Part shown: one piece after another, positions 8,166 through 17,564 of the stretch
Layout of the letters: the number at the start of each line of letters is the position of its first letter
Position numbering within the stretch: position 1 is the first letter of the stretch
Assembly (NCBI RefSeq): GCF_021532655.1
Contig: NZ_JAKGAS010000005.1
Coordinates: forward strand, 248,001 to 312,000
From: Paraglaciecola algarum
GTDB lineage: Bacteria > Pseudomonadota > Gammaproteobacteria > Enterobacterales > Alteromonadaceae
Reading direction: 5' to 3'
Length of the DNA: 64,000 bases
Position numbers and translations under genes: made by a program
Notes under the pieces: model-generated
What the model was told of the DNA's origin: nothing
Seen by the model: the letters and a program-made list of their open reading frames with translations, nothing else
The model's database searches: none

Positions 8166-9533
8166 TCACATACGTTTATTCAACCGATCTGCAGCGATTT
8201 TATGTTTGGCCATTATGTCTTGTAGATCGACATTAACCAGTTCCGCATTTTTCACTGTCCATTGTCCCGCTACCATCACATGCTCAGCTTGATGGGCACC
8301 ACATAAAACTAATGCGGCTACAGGATCACCGTTACCAGAAAATCTAGCTTCATCTAAACCAAACAAGGCAAGATCGGCTTTTTTACCCACCGCTATTTCA
8401 CCTAATTCAGGGCGATGTAACAAGCTAGCACTGCCTTGAGTCGCCATTTTGAGTGCATCAATATGAGTGAATTTAGCCGAGCCATAATGTAATTTTTGTA
8501 GCAACATGGCTTGTCGAACTTCTTGTACCATATTAGAACCGTCATTAGACGCCGATCCATCAACTCCCAACCCCACTCGGGCACCAGCTTGGTGTAACTC
8601 TAGTGTTTTACAAGTGCCTGATGCCAATAACATATTAGATGTTGGGCAATGACATACACCCACACAAGCATGGCCTAAGGTTTTGATTTCCTCAGGATCA
8701 AAATGAATACCATGAGCTAACCAGGTGCGTTGATTTAACCAACCTACGTCAGCCAAATACTCCACAGGGCGCATACCAAATTGTTGAACACAAAAGTCGT
8801 TTTCGTCTTCCGTTTCACCTAAATGGGTGTGCAACAACAAGTCTTTTTGTTTGGCTAACTTAGCGGTTTCTCGCATTAAATCTGGGGTGACTGAAAATGG
8901 CGAACAAGGTGCAAGGGCAATCTGGCACATAGATTCAGCACTCGCATCATGATATTGGCTGGCTAATCGGTCACTTTCAGACAAAATAGTATGATCACTT
9001 TGCGTCACACTGTCTGGAGGCAAACCACCAGCAGACTCACCCAAACTCATAGAGCCTCGAGTTAGTGTCACACGGCCACCAATGGTTTTAGCTGCTTCAA
9101 CTTGCACATCAATCGCGTGTGGCATGATATGACTAAATACATAATGATGATCTGCAGCTGTGGTGCAGCCAGACAACATTAACTCCGCTAATGCTAGTTG
9201 AGTGGAAGCGTAAATTGCTTCGTCGTCTAAATTTGCCCAAATGGGGTACAGAGATTTTAACCAAGGGAATAGTTCTTGATTTAATGCGCTAGGTATCGCA
9301 CGAGTTAAGGTTTGATAAAAATGATGATGACAATTAATTAAACCGGGTAAAATCACTTGTTGAGAAGCATCAAATACTTGATCAATTTGTACTATAGGTG
9401 ACTGACCTTTTGCCACCAATTCAATTATGGTGTCCCCTTGGATGACTAAGCCATTACTGGCGTCTTGATCGTTTCCAGTCCAGCAAGCCAAAGGCTGTTT
9501 TATCCATAATGTTTGATTGTTAGCAGTGTGCAT
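8166..9533 (-). CDS. 8-oxoguanine deaminase (amidohydrolase superfamily, AtzB-like)
   Basis: A 455-residue metal-dependent amidohydrolase. The HxH metal site is in LPGLINCHHHFYQTL, followed by TLTRAIPS. Further metal and catalytic residues are suggested by LLHTHLGET (His, Glu), AHGIHFD (His) and LGVDGSASNDGSN (Asp). The NCHHHFYQTLTRA pattern is characteristic of 8-oxoguanine deaminases, which convert 8-oxoguanine to urate and ammonia; AtzB-type hydroxyatrazine hydrolases are close relatives. It lies 41 bp downstream of the RutR-like regulator on the same strand, so regulator and enzyme are probably one transcript. Placing it in a urate-catabolism cluster lets oxidised guanine enter the same pathway. 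Guanine itself is served by a separate guanine deaminase. Confidence 0.82.
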   Translation of the reverse strand: MHTANNQTLWIKQPLACWTGNDQDASNGLVIQGDTIIELVAKGQSPIVQIDQVFDASQQVILPGLINCHHHFYQTLTRAIPSALNQELFPWLKSLYPIWANLDDEAIYASTQLALAELMLSGCTTAADHHYVFSHIMPHAIDVQVEAAKTIGGRVTLTRGSMSLGESAGGLPPDSVTQSDHTILSESDRLASQYHDASAESMCQIALAPCSPFSVTPDLMRETAKLAKQKDLLLHTHLGETEDENDFCVQQFGMRPVEYLADVGWLNQRTWLAHGIHFDPEEIKTLGHACVGVCHCPTSNMLLASGTCKTLELHQAGARVGLGVDGSASNDGSNMVQEVRQAMLLQKLHYGSAKFTHIDALKMATQGSASLLHRPELGEIAVGKKADLALFGLDEARFSGNGDPVAALVLCGAHQAEHVMVAGQWTVKNAELVNVDLQDIMAKHKIAADRLNKRM

Positions 9534-9574
9534 GGGTAACCTTAAATCTAATGTTTATTCAGTAAATCAGTTAT

Positions 9575-10273
9575 TTATCTTTGCGGGGGTGTTAGACCAC
9601 ATCCCGTTAAAATCATTTGGCTTAAGAAATTTGAAATGTTATCGATCATTTCTTGTTCATACTCAGCACAATTCATTATGGTTAATACTTGTTCTTCAAA
9701 ATCGGCATAGTGTTGAGTTGAAGACCAAATCAAAAAGATCAATTGAACGGGATCAACATGCTGGGCCATTCGACCTTGATCTATCCAGCTTTGAATTACT
9801 TTTGCTTTTGTACGCACCCATTGACGCATATCAGTGCGAATATAATCTTTTAAGTGAGGCGCACCTTGAATGATCTCCATAGCAAACAACTTTGATGCTC
9901 TAGGATGGCTATAAGATAAAGCGACTTTTTTACGAATAAATTCATCTAAAACAGTGGCAGGGTCGTCATCTTCAGTGACTTGATCAAAAAAGTCATTCCA
10001 CAAATGCATTAAGTTACCTAAAACGGCAACATACAAATTAGATTTACTTTTGAAATAATAATGCACGTTAGCTTTAGCGATATTCGCCTTGTCAGCTATT
10101 GCTTGAATACTTGTACCTTTAAATCCGTATTGCACAAATACTTCTTCTGCGGCCTGAAGTATATTCGCTATATTTTCATCCCGAATTTTGCCCGCTTTAT
10201 ATTTACCCGTAGGCGTTTCATTTGGGTCAAAGTCTGTTTCTAGATCTTGTTTTTGTACCATTTTTACATCCAT
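9575..10273 (-). CDS. RutR-like TetR-family regulator of the purine genes
   Basis: A 232-residue TetR-family repressor. The helix-turn-helix is at about residues 45-75 (TSIQAIADKANIAKANVHYYFKSKSNLY). The C-terminal half closely resembles RutR, including PRASKLFAMEIIQGAP and LIFLIWSSTQHYADF. RutR in E. coli binds uracil or thymine and a TTGACCA-NN-TGGTCAA box. Here the regulator is divergent from the xanthine dehydrogenase operon and leads the 8-oxoguanine deaminase gene, so a purine or urate-type ligand is more likely; that is inference. A box-like palindrome lies 68 bp upstream of its start, between it and xdhA, consistent with autoregulation. A second start (MVQKQ) is four codons inside. 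Confidence 0.85.
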   Translation of the reverse strand: MDVKMVQKQDLETDFDPNETPTGKYKAGKIRDENIANILQAAEEVFVQYGFKGTSIQAIADKANIAKANVHYYFKSKSNLYVAVLGNLMHLWNDFFDQVTEDDDPATVLDEFIRKKVALSYSHPRASKLFAMEIIQGAPHLKDYIRTDMRQWVRTKAKVIQSWIDQGRMAQHVDPVQLIFLIWSSTQHYADFEEQVLTIMNCAEYEQEMIDNISNFLSQMILTGCGLTPPQR

Positions 10274-10340
10274 ATTACCTGTGACAGTCAGTTAAAAAGT
10301 ACCTATCTTTCATTGTAGTTAGTAATCACACAACAAAAAC

Positions 10341-10356
10341 CTGACCAAATAGACAG
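10341..10356. promoter_or_regulatory. RutR-box-like operator B (divergent tetR / xdhA promoter)
   Basis: CTGACCAAATAGACAG matches 10 of 14 fixed positions of the RutR box; the left half is near perfect and the right half is degenerate. It lies in the intergenic region shared by the regulator and the xdhA operon (10274-10572), which holds no other feature that I can identify. Confidence 0.5.
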
Positions 10357-10572
10357 AAAAATCAAAATTATTCAGTTATCATACATAAATTCAATATTTC
10401 GATTTTATTAATTGGCTTCAGCAACATACATGCCAGCCTACCTAATTTTCGAAGTATAACCTTATTTTTTGAATAACTGTCTTACTGGCCAATATTTTGC
10501 TTATATTGTCTTTCAAACAGTAAAATTATTAGTTGAATGACTATACTCAAAGTAGCTACCAAGGAAAAGAAC

Positions 10573-12051
10573 ATGTACTTTACGTTAAACAATGAATCTG
10601 CCAATACCGATGATATTGCGCCTGATACTAGTCTCCTTGACTACTTAAGAGAAAAACAAAATTTAACTGGAACAAAAGAAGGATGTGCCTCTGGAGACTG
10701 TGGGGCATGCACTGTTTTAGTTGGGACCGAAGTCCAAGGTGTGATCCAATACAAAGCTGTCAACTCTTGTATCTATCCAGTCAAAAGTCTTTCAAATCAA
10801 TATGTTGTAACTGTCGAAAAATTACAAGAAGTCACTCAATGTGGTTCCGATTTAACCTCTGTTCAACAAGAAATGTTGGAATGTCATGGCTCACAATGTG
10901 GCTTTTGCACACCTGGTTTTGTGATGTCTTTAACAGCTTTAGAATTAGAAAAAAACACCATCAGCACACCCAATGACCAACCAATCAGAGAACAAGTATT
11001 AGATGCTATTTCAGGTAACTTATGCCGCTGCACGGGTTACCGACCCATTGTAGAAGCAGGCTGCAATGCACTCAAAAAAGATAACCAAACGTTCAAGATT
11101 GTGCAGCCCCCCTCGAAAAAAGCCCAAAATAGTGCATTAAATGAGTACGTAACCGCCTCAACCAATTTAGCTAGCTTTTTTGCTCGACCAATTACCGAGC
11201 AAGATTTACAAGCTTGGTTGTTGTTATATCCCCAAGCACAACTCATCGCCGGCGGCACAGATTTAATGTTAGCTGTGACTCAGCAATATCAAACTATGCC
11301 ACAACTGATAGACCTCACTCACATTGATTCATTACAAACAATTAATGAAACAGATTCTTATTTTGAGATTGGTGCAGCGGTAAGTTACCAGCAGCTAGAA
11401 AAGTTTGCTAAACAACATGCCCCTGTTTTGTATCAACAACTGTTACATAGACTCGGCTCAAGGCAGATACGAAATCGTGGCACCATAGGCGGTAATATTT
11501 GTAACGCTTCGCCTATTGGCGATATGCCTCCATATTTATTAGCCTTAAACGCAGAAATAGAAATCATCAATAATCAAGGTGACAGCAGACGTATGCCAAT
11601 TACAGAGTTTTATCTAGACTACAAAAAAACTCAGTTACAAAGAGGCGATTACCTTGCCAAGGTATATATCTCGAAAGCAGCGCTTGCTCAACCTATTGAA
11701 ATTTTTAAGCTGAGTAAACGATACGAAGATGATATCTCCTCTGTGCTGGGTATATTTACCCTAACCCAAGATAAAAGTTTACAAATAGCTTTTGGTGGTA
11801 TGGCAGCCATACCTAAACGAGCTGCAGAGACCGAAGCATTTTTAGCTAAACACTCATGGATAAGCGGTTCAGATATAGAGCACAAAATAATTGACCAAGC
11901 ATGTGAAATATTAGCCAAAGAATTTTCTCCAATGACAGATGTAAGAGCCTCTTCAGATTATAGAATGGCCGCTAGCCAAAACCTTTTGCGTAAAGCCTGC
12001 TTAGCCTTTAGCCAACCCAGCGCACAACTAGGGGTATTTCATCATGCGTAA
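10573..12051 (+). CDS. xdhA: Xanthine dehydrogenase small subunit (2Fe-2S and FAD domains)
   Basis: 492 residues from the chosen start. An upstream in-frame ATG at 10537 would add 12 residues, but AAGGA about 7 bases before the ATG at 10573 supports the inner one, and the protein then begins directly with the ferredoxin fold. First 2Fe-2S cluster: EGCASGDCGACTV plus NSC. Second: QCGFCTPGF and LCRCTGYRPI. The FAD-binding domain begins near residue 180 with IAGGTDLML and includes IRNRGTIGGNICNASPIGD. It transfers electrons from the molybdenum subunit to FAD and NAD+. The stop overlaps the xdhB start by 8 bp. First gene of the purine operon, downstream of RutR-box-like site B. Confidence 0.93.
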   Translation: MYFTLNNESANTDDIAPDTSLLDYLREKQNLTGTKEGCASGDCGACTVLVGTEVQGVIQYKAVNSCIYPVKSLSNQYVVTVEKLQEVTQCGSDLTSVQQEMLECHGSQCGFCTPGFVMSLTALELEKNTISTPNDQPIREQVLDAISGNLCRCTGYRPIVEAGCNALKKDNQTFKIVQPPSKKAQNSALNEYVTASTNLASFFARPITEQDLQAWLLLYPQAQLIAGGTDLMLAVTQQYQTMPQLIDLTHIDSLQTINETDSYFEIGAAVSYQQLEKFAKQHAPVLYQQLLHRLGSRQIRNRGTIGGNICNASPIGDMPPYLLALNAEIEIINNQGDSRRMPITEFYLDYKKTQLQRGDYLAKVYISKAALAQPIEIFKLSKRYEDDISSVLGIFTLTQDKSLQIAFGGMAAIPKRAAETEAFLAKHSWISGSDIEHKIIDQACEILAKEFSPMTDVRASSDYRMAASQNLLRKACLAFSQPSAQLGVFHHA

Positions 12052-14449
12052 ATTAATTGATCCGGCTCAAGTTAAAACAACTGACAACCAATCAAATAGT
12101 GCTGGCGGCGTTGGGCACTCAACCAAACATGAATCGGCCCGTAAACATATAAGTGGTAGCGCTCAATACATAGATGACATGCCGGTTTTGCCAAACATGT
12201 TATATGTGGCAACCGGTTATTCTTGTCACGCCCATGCTATCGTAAAATCAGTTGATTTGTCAGCGGTCAAACAAGCCATAGGTGTGGTTGATGTGATCAC
12301 TCATACTGACATTCCGGGTCACAACGACGTAGGCCCAGTGTATGGTGGAGACCCACTATTAGCTGAGCATAAAGTTGAGTATATCGGTCAGCCAATTTTT
12401 GCAGTAGCGGCCACTAGCTTACATGCGGCCAAAAAAGCAGTAAAACTGGCTAAAATTGAATACCAAATATTACCCGCCCAATTAACAGTTGAAGAGGCAC
12501 TTAGCGCTGAATCTTTTGTGTTACCCACACATACTATGCAAATAGGTGATTCAGAGGCAGCCTTAACCAATGCCCAGCACAAATTAAACGGACAAATCTA
12601 CGTAAAAGGCCAAGAACACTTTTATTTAGAAGGCCAAATCAGTCAAGCTTGGCCGACTGAAGACGGTGGGATCCATGTGATCACCTCAACCCAGCATCCG
12701 TCAGAAATTCAAAAACTCATAGCCGAAATTTTGTCTATACCGCTGCATTTAGTGGTATCCGAAGTGCGTAGGATGGGAGGGGCTTTCGGTGGCAAAGAAA
12801 GCCAAGCGGCTGCGCTGGCTTGTATGGCAGCATTATTTGCCAACCGACTGAATCGCCCTATTCGTTATAAAATGCCACGTCAAGACGACATGATCCAAAC
12901 CGGCAAACGTCATGACTTCGATAATAAATGGCAAGCGGGGTTTGATGACTCCGGCTTACTGCAAGGTGTGAATTTTGAACTCTCGGCTAAATGTGGTTAT
13001 TCACCGGACCTATCAGAGGGTATAGTCGACCGCGCTATGTTCCATGCTGACAACGCTTATTATCTGGGTAATGCAGTAATCAAAGGGCACAGATGTAAAA
13101 CCCATACAGTATCTAATACTGCATTTCGTGGCTTTGGTGGCCCACAGGGGATGATGGCCATAGAGACGTTAATGGACGATATTGCCTGTTACTTAGGTAA
13201 AGATCCGTTAGATGTACGTAAAACTAATTTATATCAAGCAGATCGTACAACCACCCATTACGGCCAAGAAGTTGAACAACAAGTATTACCTGAGTTAATC
13301 GAACAACTTGAAACAAGCTCAAACTATCGTATCAGAAGAGAACAAATAACAGCGTTTAATGCTACCAACCCATATGTGAAGAAAGGCTTAGCCCTGACTC
13401 CAGTAAAATTTGGTATCTCATTTACAGTAAAACACCTCAACCAAGCTGGCGCTTTATTACAAATTTATACAGACGGCACTATGTTAATTAATCATGGTGG
13501 TACTGAAATGGGCCAAGGCCTGTACACCAAAATTCAGCAAGTAGTGGCTAGTGCCTTTGGTGTCACAGTTAATCGAGTCAATGTGTCTTCAACCCGCACC
13601 GACAAAGTCCCAAATACATCGCCCACTGCAGCTTCTTCGGGTACCGATTTAAACGGTATGGCGGCGCAAAATGCTTGTGACATAATTAAATCATCACTGA
13701 TTGAATTTGCCATTGAACATTATTCAACTCAAGGCTTAACTCTAACCAATAACGACATTTGTTTTGAAAACGACTTAGTGCTTATTGGTCAGCAAACTAT
13801 ACCTTTTGGTGAATTTATCAAGCTTGCATATATGAATCGTGTACCACTTTTTGCAGCTGGGCATTACAAAACGCCGAAGATTTATTACGACAGAGAGACA
13901 GCCAAAGGCCAACCGTTTTTATACTATGCCAATGGTGCTGCAGTATCAGAAGTGAGTGTAGACACACTAACTGGTGAGTATAAAGTGGAACAAGTGGATA
14001 TTTTGCATGACGTGGGACAATCATTAAATCCGGCTTTAGACATAGGCCAAATTGAAGGTGGCTTTGTGCAAGGTATGGGCTGGTTAACCACAGAAGATTT
14101 AAGCTGGGATGACAGCGGTAAACTCATCTCCAATAGCCCAGCCAATTACAAAATCCCTACTGCCTTTGATGTACCAGAAAAATTAAAGGTAGATTTGTAC
14201 CAGCAGCACAATACCGAAGTGACTATTCACTCATCTAAAGCAGTAGGCGAACCGCCTCTCATGTTAGCCATTAGTGTTTGGGCGGCTTTGCGAGATGCTT
14301 GTGCTAGCACCACTTCCCATAAATTTATCCCAAGATTAGATACACCAGCTACGCCAGAGCGTATATTTTGGGCCCTGAAAGAATGCCAAGATTATTTGCA
14401 TACTGGAACAAGTCGGGTTCAAGGCTCAGAAAAAGAGCAGGTAAACTAA
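12044..14449 (+). CDS. xdhB: Xanthine dehydrogenase large subunit (molybdopterin-binding)
   Basis: An 801-residue molybdenum hydroxylase subunit of normal length. Visible motifs are GQEHFYLEGQ near residue 190, RRMGGAFGGKE near 245, NTAFRGFGGPQG (substrate arginine region), GGTEMGQGLYTK, and KAVGEPPLMLA near residue 730, whose glutamate is the catalytic base. It oxidises hypoxanthine and xanthine to urate with its XdhA partner, and needs XdhC to load sulfurated cofactor. It overlaps xdhA by 8 bp, and xdhC follows one base after its stop, so the three are tightly co-translated. Confidence 0.94.
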   Translation: MRKLIDPAQVKTTDNQSNSAGGVGHSTKHESARKHISGSAQYIDDMPVLPNMLYVATGYSCHAHAIVKSVDLSAVKQAIGVVDVITHTDIPGHNDVGPVYGGDPLLAEHKVEYIGQPIFAVAATSLHAAKKAVKLAKIEYQILPAQLTVEEALSAESFVLPTHTMQIGDSEAALTNAQHKLNGQIYVKGQEHFYLEGQISQAWPTEDGGIHVITSTQHPSEIQKLIAEILSIPLHLVVSEVRRMGGAFGGKESQAAALACMAALFANRLNRPIRYKMPRQDDMIQTGKRHDFDNKWQAGFDDSGLLQGVNFELSAKCGYSPDLSEGIVDRAMFHADNAYYLGNAVIKGHRCKTHTVSNTAFRGFGGPQGMMAIETLMDDIACYLGKDPLDVRKTNLYQADRTTTHYGQEVEQQVLPELIEQLETSSNYRIRREQITAFNATNPYVKKGLALTPVKFGISFTVKHLNQAGALLQIYTDGTMLINHGGTEMGQGLYTKIQQVVASAFGVTVNRVNVSSTRTDKVPNTSPTAASSGTDLNGMAAQNACDIIKSSLIEFAIEHYSTQGLTLTNNDICFENDLVLIGQQTIPFGEFIKLAYMNRVPLFAAGHYKTPKIYYDRETAKGQPFLYYANGAAVSEVSVDTLTGEYKVEQVDILHDVGQSLNPALDIGQIEGGFVQGMGWLTTEDLSWDDSGKLISNSPANYKIPTAFDVPEKLKVDLYQQHNTEVTIHSSKAVGEPPLMLAISVWAALRDACASTTSHKFIPRLDTPATPERIFWALKECQDYLHTGTSRVQGSEKEQVN

Positions 14450-14450
14450 T

Positions 14451-15338
14451 ATGCAAAAGTTGACTTGGACCCAAGCCATAGAGCGCTGTAATCAAACGGC
14501 TAAAGCTTATGTTATCGCCACTGTGATTGGCGCACAAGGCTCTACACCAAGAGATACCAGCAGTAAAATGGTGATCGATGCCCAGCAAAGTTACGACACA
14601 ATTGGCGGCGGCCAATTAGAATATTTGATCATCCAAGAAGCACGTAAGTTAATGCTCAAAAATGAGACTTGCCAAGTGTTTCGTCCACTACCTTTAGCCG
14701 CAGAAGCAGCACAATGTTGTGGCGGTTTTGTTACAGTATTATTGGAATGTTTTGCTGCAAGTGAGCGGCAAATTGTACTGTTTGGTGCAGGCCATGTCAG
14801 TCAGGCATTAATTCAGATATTGTCTGGTTTACCCTGCCAAGTGACACTAGTGGATAATCGCCCAGAACAAATCCCTGCTGAGTTACCAGCCAATTGTCAA
14901 AGTGTGTGTATCGATTCACCACAAGAAATTATTGCAACTCTACCAGACAATAGCTCTATTGTAGTGTTTACCCACGACCACCAGCTAGATTACAGCTTAA
15001 TTAAAACTATGTTAGACAAGCCTAGATTTAGCTATGTGGGATTAATTGGTTCAGACACTAAAGCCAAACGTTTTAAAAAACGCCTAGCTAGCGAGCATAT
15101 TCAACCAGAGGTAATCGACAGTTTGTATTGTCCCATTGGATTACCAGAGTTAAAAGGCAAATTACCCATGGAAGTGGCTTTGTCTATTGCAGCTCAATTG
15201 CAAAGTTTGTTTTATCAAGAGCAAGCTAAGAGTACAGGCGCAAACCACAAAAAAAGAAAAGGCACTAGCTGGCGCGAGATCAAACAAGCAATTAGTTTGT
15301 CTGATGGCACCCCTGCTAATGTGTATATAGATGAATAA
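14451..15338 (+). CDS. xdhC: Xanthine dehydrogenase accessory protein XdhC
   Basis: A 295-residue XdhC/CoxI-family protein. The N-terminal part contains GAQGSTPRDTSSKM and the GGGQLEY segment. The C-terminal Rossmann domain starts at VLFGAGHVSQAL (about residue 110) and continues through VTLVDNR and YVGLIGSDTKAKRF. XdhC binds the molybdenum cofactor, protects its sulfurated form and hands it to XdhB. It starts one base after xdhB, and uraD begins 12 bp after its stop. Confidence 0.92.
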   Translation: MQKLTWTQAIERCNQTAKAYVIATVIGAQGSTPRDTSSKMVIDAQQSYDTIGGGQLEYLIIQEARKLMLKNETCQVFRPLPLAAEAAQCCGGFVTVLLECFAASERQIVLFGAGHVSQALIQILSGLPCQVTLVDNRPEQIPAELPANCQSVCIDSPQEIIATLPDNSSIVVFTHDHQLDYSLIKTMLDKPRFSYVGLIGSDTKAKRFKKRLASEHIQPEVIDSLYCPIGLPELKGKLPMEVALSIAAQLQSLFYQEQAKSTGANHKKRKGTSWREIKQAISLSDGTPANVYIDE

Positions 15339-15350
15339 CAGGATCAACAC

Positions 15351-15848
15351 ATGACCTTGCAAGAGTTTAATCAATTACCTTTACCGGCCAGAGTGCAACA
15401 ATTACATGATTGTTGTCATTGCCATTGGTGGGCAGAAACTCTGGCACAAGATGCGCCTTTTAATAGTTTGCAAAGCCTATTAGAACAAGCAGTAAACTTA
15501 TTTAATCAAGCTAACGAATCACAAATATTAGAAGCCTTTAAAGGCCATGCAAAAATTGGTGACATTGAATTATTACGTTCTAAATTTGCGGGCAAAGCCA
15601 CCGCAGAACAAGGCCAAGTGATGCAGGCCAGCGAAGATACAATTAAGGCTTTGTGGCAACTCAATCAAGATTACGAAGCTAAAAATGGATTTATTTTTAT
15701 TGTGTGTGCCACAGGTAAATCTGCCGAAGAAATGTTAGTAATTTTAGAAAGCAGAATCGCTAACTCTCGGGACTGTGAGCTAAAAAATGGCGCTCAAGAA
15801 CAAAACAAGATTACCCAAATTAGATTAACCCAGTTAATTGAAAACTAA
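15351..15848 (+). CDS. uraD: 2-oxo-4-hydroxy-4-carboxy-5-ureidoimidazoline (OHCU) decarboxylase
   Basis: A 165-residue UraD-family protein. It begins LQEFNQLP, as family members usually do, and has the catalytic-histidine region CCHCHWWAE (about residues 18-28), followed by AFKGHAKIGD and the FIVCATGKSAEEML segment. It decarboxylates OHCU to (S)-allantoin, the step after HIU hydrolase. The cysteine- and histidine-rich stretch CCHCHWW near the active site is slightly unusual. It lies 12 bp after xdhC and 22 bp before uraH, in the standard order for urate catabolism. Confidence 0.9.
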   Translation: MTLQEFNQLPLPARVQQLHDCCHCHWWAETLAQDAPFNSLQSLLEQAVNLFNQANESQILEAFKGHAKIGDIELLRSKFAGKATAEQGQVMQASEDTIKALWQLNQDYEAKNGFIFIVCATGKSAEEMLVILESRIANSRDCELKNGAQEQNKITQIRLTQLIEN

Positions 15849-15870
15849 TTATCAAACTTAAGAGATAAAC

Positions 15871-16206
15871 ATGAATAAATCGCCCATTACCACACATATT
15901 CTGAATTTAGAATCTGGGTTACCAGCAGCCGGTGTGTTAGTTAAATTATTAAGCGCAGATAGCCAATTAATCAGCCAAGCAGAAACCGATGCTGATGGTC
16001 GAATTGTGCTGTGGCCAGACGAACTCAATTTAACCCCTACTGATTATAAATTACATTTTGCTATTGCTGACTGGTATCAAGCCCAAGGTAAAAAGTCTTT
16101 TTATCCCTATGTAGAATTGGTATTTAGCCTAGAAGATTTAGACAGACATTATCATGTGCCTTTGCTGTTAAATGCTTATGGCTACTCCACTTATCGCGGT
16201 AGTTAA
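15871..16206 (+). CDS. uraH: 5-hydroxyisourate hydrolase (transthyretin-like)
   Basis: A 111-residue transthyretin-related protein. Hallmarks are THILNLESGLPAAGVLVKL at the N-terminus, TDADGRI, HYHVPLLLNAYGYSTYRGS at the C-terminus (the family's YRGS end), and a lone FYPYVELVF strand. It hydrolyses 5-hydroxyisourate, the product of PuuD, to OHCU. No signal peptide is present, so it is cytoplasmic. Its TAA shares one base with the ATG of guaD (TAATG), so the two are translationally coupled. Confidence 0.94.
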   Translation: MNKSPITTHILNLESGLPAAGVLVKLLSADSQLISQAETDADGRIVLWPDELNLTPTDYKLHFAIADWYQAQGKKSFYPYVELVFSLEDLDRHYHVPLLLNAYGYSTYRGS

Positions 16207-17546
16207 TGACCTTGAGTACAGATACACACAACAACAGCTTTGCCTTAAGAGCAAAAATATTACACTTCACTGACCAGCCAGATGTGCATCAAAGAACAGG
16301 TTATGAATATTTTGCCGATGGTGTACTAGTGGTCGAAAACGGCTTGATCAAACAAGTTGGATCTGCAGAAGAGTTAGTTAAAAACGGTTTCGACTTAGCC
16401 GTTTGTGAGCACTTTCCTGAGCATTTAATTATGCCAGGCTTTATTGATTCCCATATTCATTATCCGCAAACCAATGTTATTGCTTCTTACGGTGAGCAAC
16501 TGATGGACTGGTTAAATCAATATACCTTTCCTGCTGAGCTTCAGTACTCAGATAAAGACTTTGCCCTAAAAGCAGCAGAACAATTCATTCAACTGATGTT
16601 AGAAAACGGTACCACCACCGCTATGGTCTACACCACAGTGTTTGCTCAATCGACAGAAGCCTTTTTTGAAGTAGCACAAAAGTACGGTTTACGTATGATA
16701 GCCGGCAAGGTCATGATGGATCGTAATGCACCAGATGGCTTATTAGATACAGTTGAAACCGCCCGCCAAGACAGTCAAAACTTAATCGACAAATGGCATG
16801 GTAAAGATAGACTTAGCTACGCATTAACCCCTAGATTTGCCCCTACTAGTACGCCAGAGCAACTGGCTATGGTAGGTGAGTTATACCAAGCTAACCCAAG
16901 TGTGTACATGCAAACTCACTTGTCAGAAAACATCCAAGAAATGGAGTTCATCAAGCAGCTTTTTCCAGAGGCTAAAGATTATTTAGACGTATACGATGAG
17001 TATGATCTGTTAGGCCAACGCAGTGTATTTGGCCATGGTATTCATTTATCTGATGATGAAATTAATCGATTAGCTGAGACAGATTCTCAAATTGCTTTTT
17101 GTCCTACTTCCAACCTATTTTTAGGCAGTGGACTACTCGACTTGGCTAGATTAGAAGATGCCGGTGTGACCGTAAGCGTTGCCACAGACATAGGTGGCGG
17201 TACCAGTTTTTCTTTATTAAGAACTCTAGCCGAAGCCTATAAAATTTTGCAACTTCAAGGCCAGTCACTACATCCATTAAAAGCTTTATATATGGCGACT
17301 TTAGGTAATGCTAAAGCTCTACAACTAGATGACAAAATTGGTAACTTTACACAGGGTAAAGAAGCAGATTTCAGCTTAATCAATTTATCACCAACACAAA
17401 TACAAAAGAGTCGCCAACAGCAAGCAAGTAAATTAGACGAGACTTTATTTGCCTTAATGATGTTAGGTGACGAGCATAATATAGAACGAACTTACAGCAT
17501 GGGAAAAATGGTCTACAGCTGTCACTCCTGCGCCTCACAAGAGTAG
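16206..17546 (+). CDS. guaD: Guanine deaminase
   Basis: A 446-residue amidohydrolase. Metal-site motifs are MPGFIDSHIHYPQ (HxH), MQTHLSEN (His), FGHGIHL (His) and VATDIGGGTSFSLL (Asp); FCPTSNLFLGSG is typical of guanine deaminases. It converts guanine to xanthine, feeding XdhAB. It is distinct from the 8-oxoguanine deaminase on the other strand, whose HxH segment is different. It is translationally coupled to uraH by a one-base overlap, and puuD follows after 18 bp. Confidence 0.93.
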   Translation: MTLSTDTHNNSFALRAKILHFTDQPDVHQRTGYEYFADGVLVVENGLIKQVGSAEELVKNGFDLAVCEHFPEHLIMPGFIDSHIHYPQTNVIASYGEQLMDWLNQYTFPAELQYSDKDFALKAAEQFIQLMLENGTTTAMVYTTVFAQSTEAFFEVAQKYGLRMIAGKVMMDRNAPDGLLDTVETARQDSQNLIDKWHGKDRLSYALTPRFAPTSTPEQLAMVGELYQANPSVYMQTHLSENIQEMEFIKQLFPEAKDYLDVYDEYDLLGQRSVFGHGIHLSDDEINRLAETDSQIAFCPTSNLFLGSGLLDLARLEDAGVTVSVATDIGGGTSFSLLRTLAEAYKILQLQGQSLHPLKALYMATLGNAKALQLDDKIGNFTQGKEADFSLINLSPTQIQKSRQQQASKLDETLFALMMLGDEHNIERTYSMGKMVYSCHSCASQE

Positions 17547-17564
17547 ACCTTAAGGAAAAAATAT

